A stretch of DNA of 64,000 nt from Trebouxia sp. TZW2008 (GCA_002118135.1 BDIU01000378.1:1-64000); one strand, 5' to 3'; counted from the first letter of the stretch, positions 1-12,151 are shown. Notes: generated by a model not told the origin, from the sequence alone. A program made the numbers and translations.

Positions 1-1000
1 ACTTGACAAAAGTGTTCCTGCAGCAATGGCAAGAGGCTTGGTTACATCGTCTTTCTGTCTGGACATACGCTGCATATCATAGCAGAAGCATCAGGGGTTT
101 CAGACAAGCTATCTTCTTATGAGCTCCAATGTACATAGCAAATCTCAGGACAGTGAGACAGCAGCAGAGGATGGCCATCAAAGCTCAACATTGCGTGATG
201 CTTAACATTGTTGGCACTCTCGCACTATCCAGACAGTCTGCCACACGCCTTTTGGTCCAGAGGCCTGCTGCGTAGCACAGAAGCCATGAAGAGAGTGGTT
301 GCCTCAATCCCATCACGACTCAAGTCTAAGGCAGCACACCTCAGGACAGCAATCCAGAGGCAGAGTGTGACAATTGACAAATGCATTTTGCTCAATACTG
401 TCACAGGACTTTGCCACAGTGTCTTCTGGGTCCTGAGATATGCTGCATAGCACATGGGATCCCAAGAGAGTGAGACCATCACTAAAACACAGTCACTCCT
501 CTGGCAAGCCCTGAGCTATGCAGTCAGTCTCAAGAGTGCAAGACTAGGGCAGGGCATTGCCACCAACAGCCAACATTGCAAAGCATAAACACCAAAGTCA
601 GCGCTGCATGACGCTTGACAGATGCATCGCTGCCCAGCACTGGCAAGGGGCTTTGCCACAATCTTCTTGGGTGTTGCAACATGCTGTGCAGCTCAGAGCA
701 GCACTGAGACTGATTCAGTCTTTGAATCGCCACTCTTCAATCAGTCCTGCTCTACGCAGCAGAGCAGGACAGCAAGACAGGGACAAAGCATGGTTCTCAA
801 CAGGCAAAATTGCATGGCGCTGGGCAAAGGCGAGCTGGAGATGTGCTGCATAGCTATCGTACAGGGCATACCGGGAAGAAGACTGTCACTGAGACAGTCA
901 CTCGCCTAGTATGCTAAGTAGTGCTCAGCAGCAGCTAGCTCTTGTGGGCAGTCGGCAAGTCATGCTTGCTGAGCTGATGCCATTTCTGTTTCTGCTTAGG
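1..1000. repeat. Diverged repeats, no gene recognised
   Basis: No coding region is recognised here. A diverged motif containing 'cttgacaaatgcat', then 'ctttgccaca' and 'atgctgcatag', recurs near 1-95, 365-450, 605-690 and, weakly, 800-855. This suggests an old tandem array with units of about 240 to 370 bp. The open frames in this stretch overlap on both strands and lack any family motif. Confidence 0.4.
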
Positions 1001-1009
1001 CATGTCCCA

Positions 1010-1900
1010 ATCTAACCCACTGCTGCGGCATGCAGCAGCAATTGGAATGCTGCCAAAACAGATACATAGATAAATTTGCAGCATAGCTATTGCTCTTATG
1101 ATTATGGTGGAGAAAATTGATATGCCGCAGTAAAGAAGAATCAGCAAGCGGGCTGATAAAACAAATATGGTGGCAACTGAGACAGTTAAAATGCCAACAG
1201 AAAGACGCTCTTAGGCTGTGACATACCATCTGTTCCAACTTCCGAAACAAATCGAATGTCTGCCATCTGAGTGCGTGTTTGCTGTGACACAACAACAACA
1301 CAGATTGCACCAGTTGACACAGCTATAGTGTCTGCACTTGGGCTAGCAGCATGTGTGCTTGCCAAGCTGACATAAATGTGTACTAGCTTAGTCTCACCCC
1401 AAACTGATCTTACACAGTATCAGGACATACAACAGCCAGTGGAATGCTGCCAGAACAAACACATGAGAAACTTGCAGCAGAGCTGCTGTTGTCTCACCCA
1501 TAGCAGTGGGAACAGTTGCTGTGCCAAAAGACAAAAGCGCTCAAGAGGAGTTTTGAATAGGGACTGTTGTGGCAGTTGAAACAGTTGGAACGTCAACGGT
1601 GAAACGTACTTAGGCGTGCTGATCGCAATTGCCAAAGCAGTTAATTATTTTGGAACAGCTGAGTGCATCTTTGCTTTGGCATACGAGACGTGCCAATTGA
1701 CAAAACAGAGTGCTAGTTGACACAGCAGCTGCCCTACTGCAAGTATATTTTGTGTGGCCTTGGAGAGGCACTTTAGCAAGCAGCAAATTTTGCTTGTGGA
1801 ACTTTTGCATTCCTGTTGCATATGTTTTTGGGTACACTGCAGCAAGGGGTCAGACCAATGCAATATTGCGCATGCATTGCCTGCTGGGCGCCCTCACTTG
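1010..1900. repeat. Diverged repeat block, paralogous to 4,135-4,545
   Basis: Three diverged copies (about 1,015-1,260, 1,425-1,640 and 1,690-1,860) share phrases such as 'ggaatgctgcca', 'cttgcagca' and 'gtgccaattgac'. The same order of phrases returns at 4,135-4,545, so the block looks duplicated. I see no gene in it. Confidence 0.45.
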
Positions 1901-2039
1901 AGCATGTTCAACAGTGAGAAGAGGAGAGCGCCCTCTCAACAACATGCGTTTGTTCTGTTGTTCTCTTCAGCAGGAGATGCAAGCGTAAAGGCTGATCTGC
2001 TGTTATGTATGCACCAGAAAGCACTTACCAGGCAGCATG

Positions 2040-2340
2040 CCAGACCTTGTCCACCCCCTCTCAAATGCCTGTGGGCGGGGGGAGGGCAGAGGAGGGGGGG
2101 GGGGCGCACGTAGGTACAAGGGGGTGCAGCCAAGGGGTTGCAGGGGGCCTTCGAGTCGGGTGGTATCTCTGAGGAGATGAAGGTAGGTTGATGCAGGAGG
2201 GGCTGAGGGAGGGGAGTGTGCCAAGGCTGCTCTTGCCAAGGTCATCAGTGATCAGAGGTGTGCGTCTGCTCTGCCATATGTTTTTGCCTGTCAAGTAAGC
2301 CACTGCATCTGCAATGTCCGCCTGACAACACCCTGCACTA
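2040..2340. repeat. G-rich segment, first copy
   Basis: A purine-rich, strongly G-biased stretch with a G run at about 2,089-2,103. It is followed by a segment resembling 4,850-4,945 (both contain 'ctctgccaa/tatg', a 'tgtcaag' and 'tgcaatgtc'). It pairs with the G-rich segment at 4,600-4,960 as an old duplicate. Confidence 0.5.
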
Positions 2341-3620
2341 CAGACTGAGGAGCCGCGCATACACTCAAAAGCATATGCTGGGATACACGTATGTGCCTTG
2401 CTTGCATCTGAGGTTTGTGAAGCAATCAGTAATGGACAGCAGTAGCACCGGGTCAAACAACCAGTTCAGCTGCTTGCTTGTACTGTGCGCTGCTACTGCA
2501 CTACACTGATTGCAATAGACATTGCAGTTGCAAACACGGAACTAAGTGAATGCAGTGGCAAAAAGCGTGCCTTTTGCTGAGCGTTCAGGGCAAGTCAATA
2601 TGCACGTGCTGGGATGCATGTAAGTTGTCTTGCGTCTCAGATGCTTGTCGCAATCAGTATTGGACAGTAGCAGCAGTGAAGTGCAACAAGCATTTCAGCT
2701 GCTTGCTGGACTCAGTGCTGATACTGCACAGTACTGTTCACAACAAACACTGAATTGCATACAAGCCATCAGAACTATGCAGCGATAGAAAGCTTGCCTT
2801 TTGCAGAGCTTTCAAAGCAAGTCAACAAGCAGACGCTGGGATGCAGGAAGGTGGTCGCCTTGCGTCTCAATTGTTTGTAGCAGTCAACACTGGGCAGTAG
2901 AAGCAGCTGAACTTAGAGCTAACATTTCAGCTGCTTGCTTTGACTCAGCGCTAACACTGCACAGTATTGGTCTCAACAAACATTCCAATTGCGTACAAGC
3001 CACCAGTACTACGTGATGATAGACAGCATGCCGTTTGCTGAGGTTTCAAAACAAGTCAACAAGCTGTGCTGGGATGCATATAAATGTTGTCTTGCGTCTC
3101 AACTGTTTGTAGCAGTCAGGACTGGGCAGTAGAAGCAACTGAACCACATAACCATTTCAGCTGCTTGCTTCTACTCAGTGCTCATGCTGCAAATCTACTG
3201 AGCTTTCAAGGCAAGTCAACACGCATGTGCTGGGATGCATGTAAGTACTCGTTTTGCATCTGGAATGTTTGTAGCAATCAGCACGTACTGATAGTGAACT
3301 GGACAGCAGCAGTACTGAGTCAAACAAACGTCACAGCTGCTTGCTTCCACTCAGTGCTGTTACTGCACAGTCCTGACGGCAACAATATGCCAAACCGCAA
3401 CAACGCTACCAGGGTTATGCAACAATAGAAAGCATATATGCGCATGCATCTTGCTGAGCTTTCGAGCCAAGTCAATAAGCATGCGCTGGAATGCATGCAG
3501 GTGGTCGCCTTGCATCTCGAATGTTTGCTGCAAGCAGTACTGCACAGAACCATAGCACTGGCAGCAGCAAACACTTCAGTTGCAACAAGCCACCAGAATT
3601 AAGCAGAAGGCAGACAGCAT
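2340..3620. repeat. Tandem array, unit about 230 bp, 5-6 copies
   Basis: The phrase 'gctgagctttcaaggcaag', followed by 'tgctgggatgcat' and then 'tttcagctgcttgct', recurs with starts near 2,575, 2,805, 3,038, 3,200 and 3,452; a partial copy begins at about 2,340. Copies differ by many substitutions and indels. The frames are broken in every copy, so this is a repeat array and not a repeat protein. Confidence 0.7.
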
Positions 3621-3689
3621 GCTGAGCTTTGAGCCAAGCAAAACCCTGTGTCCTCCTCACCATGCGTGCAAAGATGCGATGAATTTGAC

Positions 3690-4110
3690 GGCGGCAAATG
3701 ACAGCAGGATCTACTAGGACTGCAGATCAAAAAACAGGAACGAGGTGGCACAATCTGCGCTCCGAACCCTTCACCTCCATCATGCTTTCAGCCTATGATC
3801 CTTTTGTACAGAGCAGGACAGCGCTATTTTCATGGACCTTGTGTGGGCAGGACAGCTTATTTGCAAGGGCTGGGGACGCATTGACACCCTCACTGGCTCA
3901 CAATTGCTCACGAGCAGGATATGCAGAATGGCTTCCCAGACTGTGGCCCACAAAAATATGGCTCGCCCTAATCTGTTCAGAAGGACAGAAGGCTGTAGCA
4001 TGGTGGTCAATACATGCCTGCAGGTTTAAGTTTGCTGTAATCCTGTACATAACAGGACAGTTTATTGACAAGGGCTGGGGCTCCTTCACGCTTGAACGAA
4101 CCTGCCATGC
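3690..4110. repeat. Outlying copies of the 5.86-6.74 kb repeat
   Basis: Two diverged units (about 3,790-4,010 and 4,015-4,100) carry the phrases 'gagcaggaca', 'acaagggctgggg' and 'cctcactggc'. These also define the array at 5,860-6,740. No coding potential is recognised. Confidence 0.55.
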
Positions 4111-4134
4111 AGACTGCACATATTGACACAGCTG

Positions 4135-4545
4135 TTGTTCTGCTGCAAGCTCTCTTGTGTGTGTATGTGCTCTTCAAATTGCATTTGGGGAAGTAGCATG
4201 CTGTGTTTGCTAATATGACGCAGAATTTTGGTCTTGGCAACATTCCATTTGCTGCTATATACTGCAACAAAGCATCTGAATGCGCGTGTATCAGTGGCAA
4301 TCTCTCGTCCTGCCGAGACGTACGCAATCTGATGCACTGCTGCAGCATACAGCAGCAAGTGGGATGCTGCCAAAACCAGAAAGAAAGGGATGCTTGCAGC
4401 AGAGCTGCTGCTGAGCACAGCAGCTGAAGCAGTTGACCAGCAAAACACAGCACTTAAATGACTGAATTGACAACTGTGGTGTCAGTTGAAACGGTAGGAA
4501 TGCCAGCGCAAAGACATGCTCAGGTGAACTGGCATACCAAGCTGC
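4135..4545. repeat. Second copy of the 1.0-1.9 kb repeat block
   Basis: It contains the same succession of phrases as 1,010-1,900, including 'atgctgccaaaac', 'cttgcagcagagctgctg' and 'gttgaaac'. The G-rich segment follows directly, as in the first copy, so roughly 1 to 1.3 kb appears to have been duplicated. Confidence 0.45.
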
Positions 4546-4599
4546 TTTTCCAGTTGGGATGGCAGCAAGCATACCAGGCAGCATTCTAGACCTTCTGGC

Positions 4600-4960
4600 T
4601 CTCCTCTCAAAATGTCTTGAGGGTTGGGGAGGCACCGGGGACAAATGTGGAAGAGGGCGAGTCTCAGGGGGCTGAAGGTGAGGAGGGGCGCAAATCTGAA
4701 GGTGCAGGCAGGCTGAAGGGGGGGGGGGGGCGGCATGGGGTCNNGGGGGGAGGGGGGGGGGGGGGCAGCATGTGGTCCGAGGATAATGAAGATGAGAGGA
4801 GACCCAAGGGTGGACGGGGTTGGATCTTCGCTGCTGTTGCCAAAATAAGTGATGGAAGGTGTGCACTTGCTCTGCCAAGTTTTGACGCATGTCAAGCATA
4901 CCATTGCATGTGCAATGTCTGCCTGGTGGAACCCTGCAGTAGAGAACTTTGATTTCAGTA
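4600..4960. repeat. G-rich segment with assembly gap (NN at 4,743-4,744)
   Basis: Long G runs (about 4,719-4,730 and 4,745-4,765) flank two unresolved bases, so the true length here is uncertain. The complementary strand can be read as a proline-rich open frame, but that only reflects the C/G homopolymers. The segment is paralogous to 2,040-2,340. Confidence 0.6.
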
Positions 4961-4964
4961 CAGC

Positions 4965-5860
4965 AAGGAGAATATCAACAAGCATGCATTCTGCTTGCTC
5001 GTTTCTGCTGCTGAGTACAGCCTCAGTGTATTTGGCAAACCGGTGGCAGCTAGCTGGTTTGCTGCATGCAAGGCGGACAGTACGCAGTATCAGCCTTGTT
5101 GCAACCAACAACTGCATCTTGCAAGCCTTGAATGCAACAGACCCTAGAGCAGCAAGCAAGCCACAAGCTTGCCAAATACACAGAGCCCGTTCAGGTCAGG
5201 CTAGATATCTAGTCGACGGCCATGATGGCCATGAGCCATTCATTCCTTCACTCAACAAGCATGCTAGACAGGCTCAGCAGGCCCAGCTAGGGGTGCACTG
5301 GTGCAATCATCACCAACCTAATCAATTCAGGCTTGTGCTAATCATCCATACTGGATGTGAAGGGCGGTGAGAATGCCTTGTACACAGATATTTGCCAAGA
5401 ATCTCTGCATTGAGGCAATGCACCTTCAGCAGTCAGTGTCAGGCCTTGCAACTTTTTTGAAGTGGTCAATGCCAAATGAGGCAAGGCCAGCCTGGCTAGT
5501 TTTGAGTTAATGTCTGCAAATTGCTGTTTACTCTACTGTCAGTGAAGGCATGTTACAGGTCTCTCTGATTACCTTCAATGACACAAGCTGTGGAAAGTTC
5601 AGGTGTGGATCGTCCAGGTGTGAAATGTCCAGGTAGAACGTCCAGCTGTGAAACGCCGGACAGACACTGTGTAGACACTGCTGCTGTAGCTGATCAATGC
5701 ATGCTGCCAAGCCCAAAGAAACTGGGCTACTGTGTCTGACGCACTCATCAATTGATCCAACTTTGCAATTGGAAATGCCCAGGCAAGGCCCATCAGAATA
5801 GCGCTGTCCTGCTCTGTACAAGAAAATGAGAGCCTTGAAGCGTGTTGGTCAAAACATGCA
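4965..5860. other. No gene recognised; short 15-bp repeats at 5,597-5,653
   Basis: I see no gene. A short array of about four 13-16 bp units built on 'gtccaggtgtgaaa' lies at 5,597-5,653. Confidence 0.45.
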
Positions 5861-6740
5861 TCCAGGCTTGCGATCCTCTTGTACAGGGCAGGACAGGGTA
5901 TTGACAAGGGCTACAGTTTAGTTGACCCCCCTGACTGGCCTATGATTACTCAAGGCAGGATATGCAGAAGTAGCCCACAGACAATGGCTTACAAAAACAT
6001 TGCTTGCCCTGGTCTGCTCAGAAGGATGGAAACACTGTAGGCATGGCAGCCAAGACATGCAACCAGGCCTGCTACCCTCCTGTGCAGAACAGGTCAGCTT
6101 TATTATGGGGCCTGCTAGGCCCCAATACAAGGCAGGACAGGTCACTCACAAGGGCTGAAGGCTCATTACCTCCCCCACTGGGCTATGCTTGCTCTGAGCA
6201 GGATACTGCAGAAGTGGGCCCCCAGACAACAGCTCACACAATCATTGCTTGCCCTGCTCTGTCCAGGAGGACAGAAATCCGATAGGTATGACAGCCAAGA
6301 GATGCATACAGGGCTGCTGTCCTCCTGTACATCACAGCACAGGTTATTCACAAGGGCTGGGGTTTCATGAACACCCTCACTGCCTGACAGTTGCTCTGAG
6401 CGGGATATGCAGAAATGACCTCCCAGACAAAGGCTTACAAAAGCACTGCTTGCCCTGCTCCGCCCAGAAGGATGGATACACTGTAGGCATGACAGCCAGG
6501 ACATGCACATAGGCTTGCTATTTCCCTGTACGTCATCACACAGTCTATTCACAAGGGCTGGAGATCCATTAACCCCCTCACTGGCCTATGATTGCTCTGA
6601 GCGAGATATGCAGAAATAAACCCCCAGATCTAGACAACGGCTCAAGCGTATCGTGTGCCCTGCTGTGTTCAGAGGGATGAAAGCCGGCTGATATGTTAGC
6701 AAAGACATGCATGCAGGCTTACCCTTAGAAGGGTTTTCAA
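5860..6740. repeat. Tandem array, unit about 200-245 bp, 4-5 copies
   Basis: Units begin near 5,865, 6,055, 6,300 and 6,500, with a partial unit to about 6,720. Each carries 'acatgca', 'cctcctgtac', 'acaagggctgg', 'gatatgcagaa' and 'cttgccctgctc'. Spacing varies by tens of bases and copies are diverged. No conserved frame is kept. Confidence 0.7.
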
Positions 6741-7085
6741 TTATTGTAGTAAAAGATTGAGAACAAACAGCTTTGAAACTGCGAGTCCACCTGTCGACCT
6801 TCTTATGCCATGATCATGACAAGCACAGCTTCTGAATCTGTATCTCAGAAGACCATGCTAGTGCAGGCTGGCAGGCTGCTGAAGCAAATTTGTGCATTTT
6901 GTAGAGACTTTCTGGCAAGTGTGTCGAGGTCCATCTTGAGACAGGCGCCACACACATTGATTCACGCATGCCGGTTGCACAGCTAATCAGTTTGAGCTTG
7001 TTATGCCAGAGATCTGATCCCAGTTTCCTCTATTCTACATGATGAAATTGCAGACAAAAATATGTCTTTTGGAAGGCCTGATCAA
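6740..7085. other. No feature seen
   Basis: I see no gene, repeat or structured element I can support in this stretch. Confidence 0.3.
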
Positions 7086-8110
7086 GAGAATGTTGACGCT
7101 ATACCACCTTCTTACATGGCAGCGATTGGTGACCATGTCTGAAGCTGACATTGCATCAAATCACTCTGTGCTGCCTCGCTGAGACTGACTAGCTCCACTG
7201 CAATCATGTTGCCTGCTCCCGGGTCAGTGACAGAGCTGAAACGTTCAGAAACATTGACTTGTGAGCTGCATGCTCATTGCATGACCTGTAGAGGGCAGAG
7301 CTAATCAGTCGAAGCTTGGTCGAGAGTATTTTGACGCTACACCACCTTCATACATTTCAGCGCTTGACAGCCATGCAAGAAGCTAATGTTGCATCAACTC
7401 ACTCTCTGTTGACTCGCTGAGACTCATCAGCTCCAGTGCAGTCATGTTGCCTGCTATAGGGTTAGCGAGCGAGCTGGACTTTTCAGAAAGTGAGTGAGCA
7501 TCACGCACATCATATGCTTTGCTGGGTGCATAGCTAATCGGTCTCAGCCTGGTCAAGAATGCTTTGATGATGCACCCAACCCCTTCATGCATGCCAGCAA
7601 CTGGCAACCATGCAAGAAGCTGATGAGGCATCAACGCATTCCCTGCTGCCAGTGACTTGGTGAGACCGGTCAGCTCCAATGCAATCATATTGCCTGCTCC
7701 AGGATTAGTGAGTGAGCTGGGAACATTCAGGTGAAGAGCACATGAGAATAAGAAGGAGGTGCATGCACATCACTCGACTGGCAGGCCACAGAGCTTATCA
7801 CTTTCAGCCTAGTCAAGAACAGTATTGACGCTGCACCACCTTCATACATGTCAGCGCTTGGCAGCCATGCAAGAAGCCACTGTCGCATCAACTCACTCTC
7901 TGTTGACTTGCTGAGACTCTTCAGCTCCAATGCAGTCATGTTGCCTACTATAGGGTTAGCGAGTGAGCTGGAATAGTAAGAATAAGAGTGAGCAGCATGC
8001 ACATCATATGCTTTGCAGGGTGCATAGCTACCATTTTCAGCCTGGTCAAAAATGTTTTGACGCTACATGACCTTCATACCCGCCAGCATTTGGCGGTCAG
8101 GTGTGAAAGT
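7085..8110 (-). repeat. Tandem array, unit about 235 bp, 5 copies
   Basis: The phrase 'acgctacaccaccttcatac' recurs in variants near 7,095, 7,332, 7,566, 7,826 and 8,060 (spacings about 237, 234, 260, 234). On the minus strand two stretches stay open for 101 and 91 codons and repeat the peptide phrases NMTALEL, STESELM, LLAWLP and FLTRL. Because some spacings are multiples of three, the array may derive from a coding exon. The frame is lost between units, so I do not call a gene. Confidence 0.65.
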
Positions 8111-8199
8111 GATTGGCATCAACTCACTGTTTGATCAGCTGCTGAAAGTAATCAGCTTGCCGTGCTTTTGCACAAAATTGCTTGACGTGCATAGTTGGT

Positions 8200-8520
8200 A
8201 GTTCTCATGAACAGAGCATTGGAGAACTGACCCCGCCTGGACAGCAACAGAGGTTCTGTCTCAGAGCCAAAACCAAACGGCTTGCGAAGCTCTTGGCCAA
8301 TGTCTGGAACCTTTCAGGCTCATAGAAGTCATCCAGGATGTCTTGAGCCTTGTGGCCCTCTACTTCTCAGGCACCACATCTGCTTTGCCATCCAAAGACT
8401 GTTTGACAGCGTAAACTGCCATCATCAGGACTCTTCTAAACACATGCAATATGACCTCCAGGTACCAGCCTTGTGATGCAGTACATGTCACTCTAGAAGA
8501 AGCGAACAAAACAATAGTCA
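8200..8520 (-). pseudogene. Possible decayed exon, function unknown
   Basis: Read on the minus strand, one frame from about 8,470 to 8,375 gives a helix-like peptide with the phrases YLEVILHVFRR and AVKQSLDGKADVVPEK. It ends in a stop, and the adjacent frame continues with VEGHKAQDILDDFYEPERF and a following basic helix. Just upstream (higher coordinates) is a strong pyrimidine tract ending in 'ttctag'. This resembles an exon or pair of exons with a frameshift. I do not recognise the family, and it may be chance. Confidence 0.25.
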
Positions 8521-8779
8521 AAAATCAAATTGGAAACAATGTAGTAAGCCAAAAGACTGCGTTTCAGGCCATGCCCAGTGATTGACGCCGTCGGACCTGG
8601 GGTGGTCAATTACAAGGTTGATCTGTGAGTCAGACAATGCTGCCAGGCTGTGATCAGTCATAGCTCATATGCAAGCAGCACCAGACCAGCAGAACCGTAA
8701 ATTCAGAATTTGATCGTGTGCAGCTTGAAAAATTGGCTGCTGAGTCTAGAAGAAGGTGTCTCATGCAATTTATGCACAA

Positions 8780-8945
8780 GTCTTTGTCATTGGTCAGCAA
8801 GCTTTGGGCAGCACAGCAGTGATTGGCTGCTACATGTGTGTGGGAAGTTTGAAGGCTGCAACAGACATGTGCCCATTCAAAGCCTCCCAAACACAACAGC
8901 AACCAGTCCCTGCTGCACTGCCTCTAGTGCTTCTTACTTAAGGTG
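8780..8945 (+). repeat. Interspersed repeat, about 165 bp (copy 1 of 6)
   Basis: It begins with 'tttgtcattggtcagcaag' and contains 'gaaggctgcaacag' and 'ccagtccctgctg'. Diverged copies in the same orientation lie near 14,985-15,130, 15,890-16,060, 18,645-18,805, 21,790-21,960 and 22,735-22,900. It has no coding capacity and no resemblance to a named SINE that I can support. Confidence 0.6.
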
Positions 8946-8949
8946 CTGC

Positions 8950-10430
8950 AGCCAAATGTGCAGCCATGCCTATAGCAGACGTCGATATGAGACGCATTTT
9001 CGTGTCCTGTGGAGACGCGCATGTTTTCCTGTCAAAGCCTGGCAGCTCAAAAGGCAACAGCTGACAAGAAACATCACTGGAATCTTAGTGAAGTGCTTGG
9101 TGCCAGGCAGGACTATCAAATCTAGAGCTTGTGAGACATAAATCTGATTGCATATTTGATGAGTCCTGCAGTCAGACTGGGAACTTGTCTTCAGAAAGAT
9201 GCAAACTGCCCGGCTGAAGTGCTCGTTGATTGGCATCCCTCTGAGACAGCCTTCAGCTAGCTCAAGTCTCGACAGCAGGCTCATCCTGGCTTGCACCTTG
9301 CTCATTTATGGCAAGGCATGTATGCAAGTGCCAATGCAGATTCATGACATTGCAAGAGACACCATTGCGTCAAGAACTTGCATTCTGCCACATGAATGCA
9401 TGAGCTGTCTTTCAGAAAGTAAAGGCATGAGTGACTGTCAGGCTTTGACAATGGGCTGACGCCATTCTTCCCTGATGCCTGCCACATCACTTGCATATGT
9501 GGTAAGGATGCCTGCTAGACTCTCAAGTATGGAGCTTGGGTTTGCATTGTTGCTTCAAAGAAACAGGATCGAACACGCAAGGCAGCAAGCCTGCAGAGAC
9601 AACAGCATCAAGCTCTCAGCTGGTGCACAAAATTGCGGGCTGTCAGCAAAGGTGCCGTTGCCAATTGCCCTGCATCTTTTTGCACCCTGAAAAACGCTCC
9701 CTGCTCTTTTTTCCTGCAACCTCAAGCCGCACAATTTTCTTGTTACTCAGCTTTACATTAGATCAGTCTGCAGGAATAACAAGAAGCAGACAGCAATCCT
9801 GGCTGCTGCAGCTATCAGCTTTGTTGTCGTAATGCGCACACAAGATCAAAACAATCCAGCGGCAAGGTGCTATACAGCGCTGCCAAAGCAGGCACCCACA
9901 GGGCAAGGTGCAACAGCCCCAGTGCTGAAGAGCAAGGGCCTGCTTGCCTACTGGTTCTGTGAGATTTGTGACAGCGGGCTTGTTTGCCACACTGTAGGAC
10001 CAAAACCCCGAACTGAATCCTGCTACAGCAGGGCCTTTCGGCAGGAGTATTCTGTGCCTACGCATCTGTTGTCATGCCTTCGACGCTCAGGGCTGCCTTT
10101 GACCAGGTCCAAGCTGCATGCATGCAAGCATTATGTTGACTGATGAGAAATCATTCCTCAAAGCTGTTGACACACTACCTACAAAGTGTCAGTGCAGCGC
10201 TGGGCGCGACGTTACAATTCAGGCCACCTGTGTCATCCTTGAAGGATGCTGTCTTGTCCAACGCCGCTACATCACGGTCGGCGACCACCAGTGCATGAAC
10301 TCAACCGAAATGCAGCACTGTCCGACAAAACCACATCAGCACTTGAGTCATCAACACCGGTTGTATTTCTGCAAAGATGGTGATGCGGGTGACCGTGGGT
10401 GACCCTTCAAGTGAAGAGCAACACAGTGTG
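8950..10430. other. No gene recognised
   Basis: There is no gene I can support. A stretch near 9,225-9,310 shares phrases with 11,575-11,620 and 19,125-19,180 ('agctagctca', 'gacagcaggctcat'), so part of it is repeat-derived. Confidence 0.3.
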
Positions 10431-11270
10431 CTGCCATGCCAGTGGCTACTGCCTTTGCCACTTGCATAAGGCTTCCTGCACTATGTGTCGAGACAAGCTG
10501 TTGCTGTTCTCAAGCACAATGCAAGGCTTGGCGATAAAACAAGCTTGCATCGAGACGGTGCACAGGAGAAGCTGGTGGTGATGCAGAAGTGCAGAAAGCT
10601 CCTGGATGCGGCCTCTTGTCGTGTCAGAGCAGTAAGGGAGGCATGTGCATGGCAGGCACAGAAGGCCCCACTGCTGCAGGGTGAATGCATGGGAGGTGTG
10701 CTGACAAAACAGACTTGCATCAAGATGCTTCACAGGAGCAGCTGATATTGATACTAAAGTGCTGAGAGCTCTTGGGTGCAGCCTCTTGCTTGTGTCACAG
10801 CAGTAAGGCAGGGATCTGCAGGGCAGGTAGACAAAGCCCCCCCCTGCTGCAGGGTGAAGTGGTGAAAGGCTTGCTGACAACACAGGCTTGCATCAAGATG
10901 CTTCACAGGAGCAGCTGATATTAGCACAGAAGTGCAGAAAGCTCTGAGGTGCTGCCTCTTGGTTGTGTGACAACACTATGGCAGGCATCTGCAGGGCAGG
11001 CAGAGAAAGGCCCTTAGCCCCTTAGCTCCTGCCCCCCTGCTGCATAGTATGTTGACGGGAGGATTGCTGACAAGACAAGCTTGCATCAAGATGCTTTACA
11101 GGAGCAGCTTGTGTTGATGCAGAAGTGCAGAAAGCTCACAGGTGCTGCCTGTTGCTTTTTCTACCTGCCCTGCTAATGCATGCCTCAAGCGATGTAACAC
11201 AAGCAGAGGCCAAATGGCAGCACTCAGGCGAGCATCTGCAGGGCAGGTTCGCAAAGCCCCAGTGTTGCAG
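10430..11270. repeat. Tandem array, unit about 172 bp, 4 copies
   Basis: The phrase 'gcttgcatcaagatgcttca' starts units near 10,545, 10,716, 10,888 and 11,079 (spacings about 171, 172, 191). Each unit also holds 'ggagcagct', 'gcagaaagct' and 'tctgcagggcagg'. Neither strand keeps one frame through the copies. Confidence 0.75.
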
Positions 11271-12050
11271 GGTAAGGGACCTGCCCATCTCTTGAATATG
11301 GCTTGGTTAGGCTTGTGACATCAGCTTGCGCTTCAGGCAAGCCATGACGGCTTGAGAAGCCTTGACGCAATCCTTTGCATTTCTGAAAACAAAGCAGCTC
11401 AAACCTTGCCTTCAAGTGGCAAAAGTGGTGACAGGCAACCATGTTTGCAGGTCTGTCATGTCTAGCGTAAAAAAATCGTCTGAAGGACTCCTGACAAGTC
11501 CCAAAGTTAGCGATACCGCCCGAATTCAGATATGCAAACCACTTGACAAGATCATCTTTTGGTTGCCACCCTCTGAATCCGAGCCTTGAGCTAGCTCAGA
11601 CCTTGACAGGAAGCTCATTCCTTGAACCCCTTTGCCTTACCAACCCCAAGCTTCCCCTCCCCTGGCTTCAGGGAAGAAGGGGAAGTAGGGTCGTTAGGAA
11701 GAAGTCAGTATGCATGACACAGGTAGGCAAGGAGAAACAGAGAGATCCTGTGTGGACTGCAGGTATATCTGCTGCACACCGCCTGAGTGACTGCTGGTGA
11801 CGCGCAAGGTACCAGCTTTGCAGTGCCCAACAAGGAACAGCACAGTCTGCACCTCCACCATTGCAAACGATAGAGCAGTCAGATACAGAGGACAGTCACG
11901 TGAAACATAGGCAACACCTCCACTGTTGCCAAAGGCAGAGCAGTCATATACAAAAGACAGTGATATGAAAGGCAGGCAACAATGAAGTCATCAACTCACC
12001 TTGATGCAATGCATTCCATTGCCCAGGGGTCCTTCATGTCATAGACTCTA
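11270..12050. other. No gene recognised
   Basis: No gene is supported. A short internal duplication near 11,850-11,970 repeats phrases 'cacctccac', 'ttgc', 'agagcagtca' and 'atac'. Confidence 0.3.
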
Positions 12051-12151
12051 AGCAATTGAGGCGCAATAGAGCTGGGAGCATTCCGCAATGGTCGTGAGTA
12101 GACCACACAAGAACGTCACGGAACGCTCTCAGCTCTATTGCGCTCATTGCT
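12051..12151. ncRNA. Long near-perfect hairpin (possible small-RNA precursor)
   Basis: The left arm 12,051-12,085 and right arm 12,119-12,151 are reverse complements apart from two single-base bulges, one A-C mismatch and one G-T pair. The 33-base loop contains a further 5-bp stem (12,089-12,093 with 12,101-12,105). The whole could fold into a stem of about 33 bp. Green algal miRNA precursors can be such hairpins, but so can solo inverted-repeat elements. Expression cannot be judged from the sequence. Confidence 0.45.

Noticed and set aside
4291..4899. 202-codon minus-strand open frame
   Set aside because: It crosses the NN gap and C-rich homopolymers, so its proline-rich translation is an artefact of low complexity.
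9423..10155. Hammerhead-ribozyme-like 'ctgatgagaaa' near 10,138
   Set aside because: The required stem between the two core motifs and the cleavage-site partner are missing.
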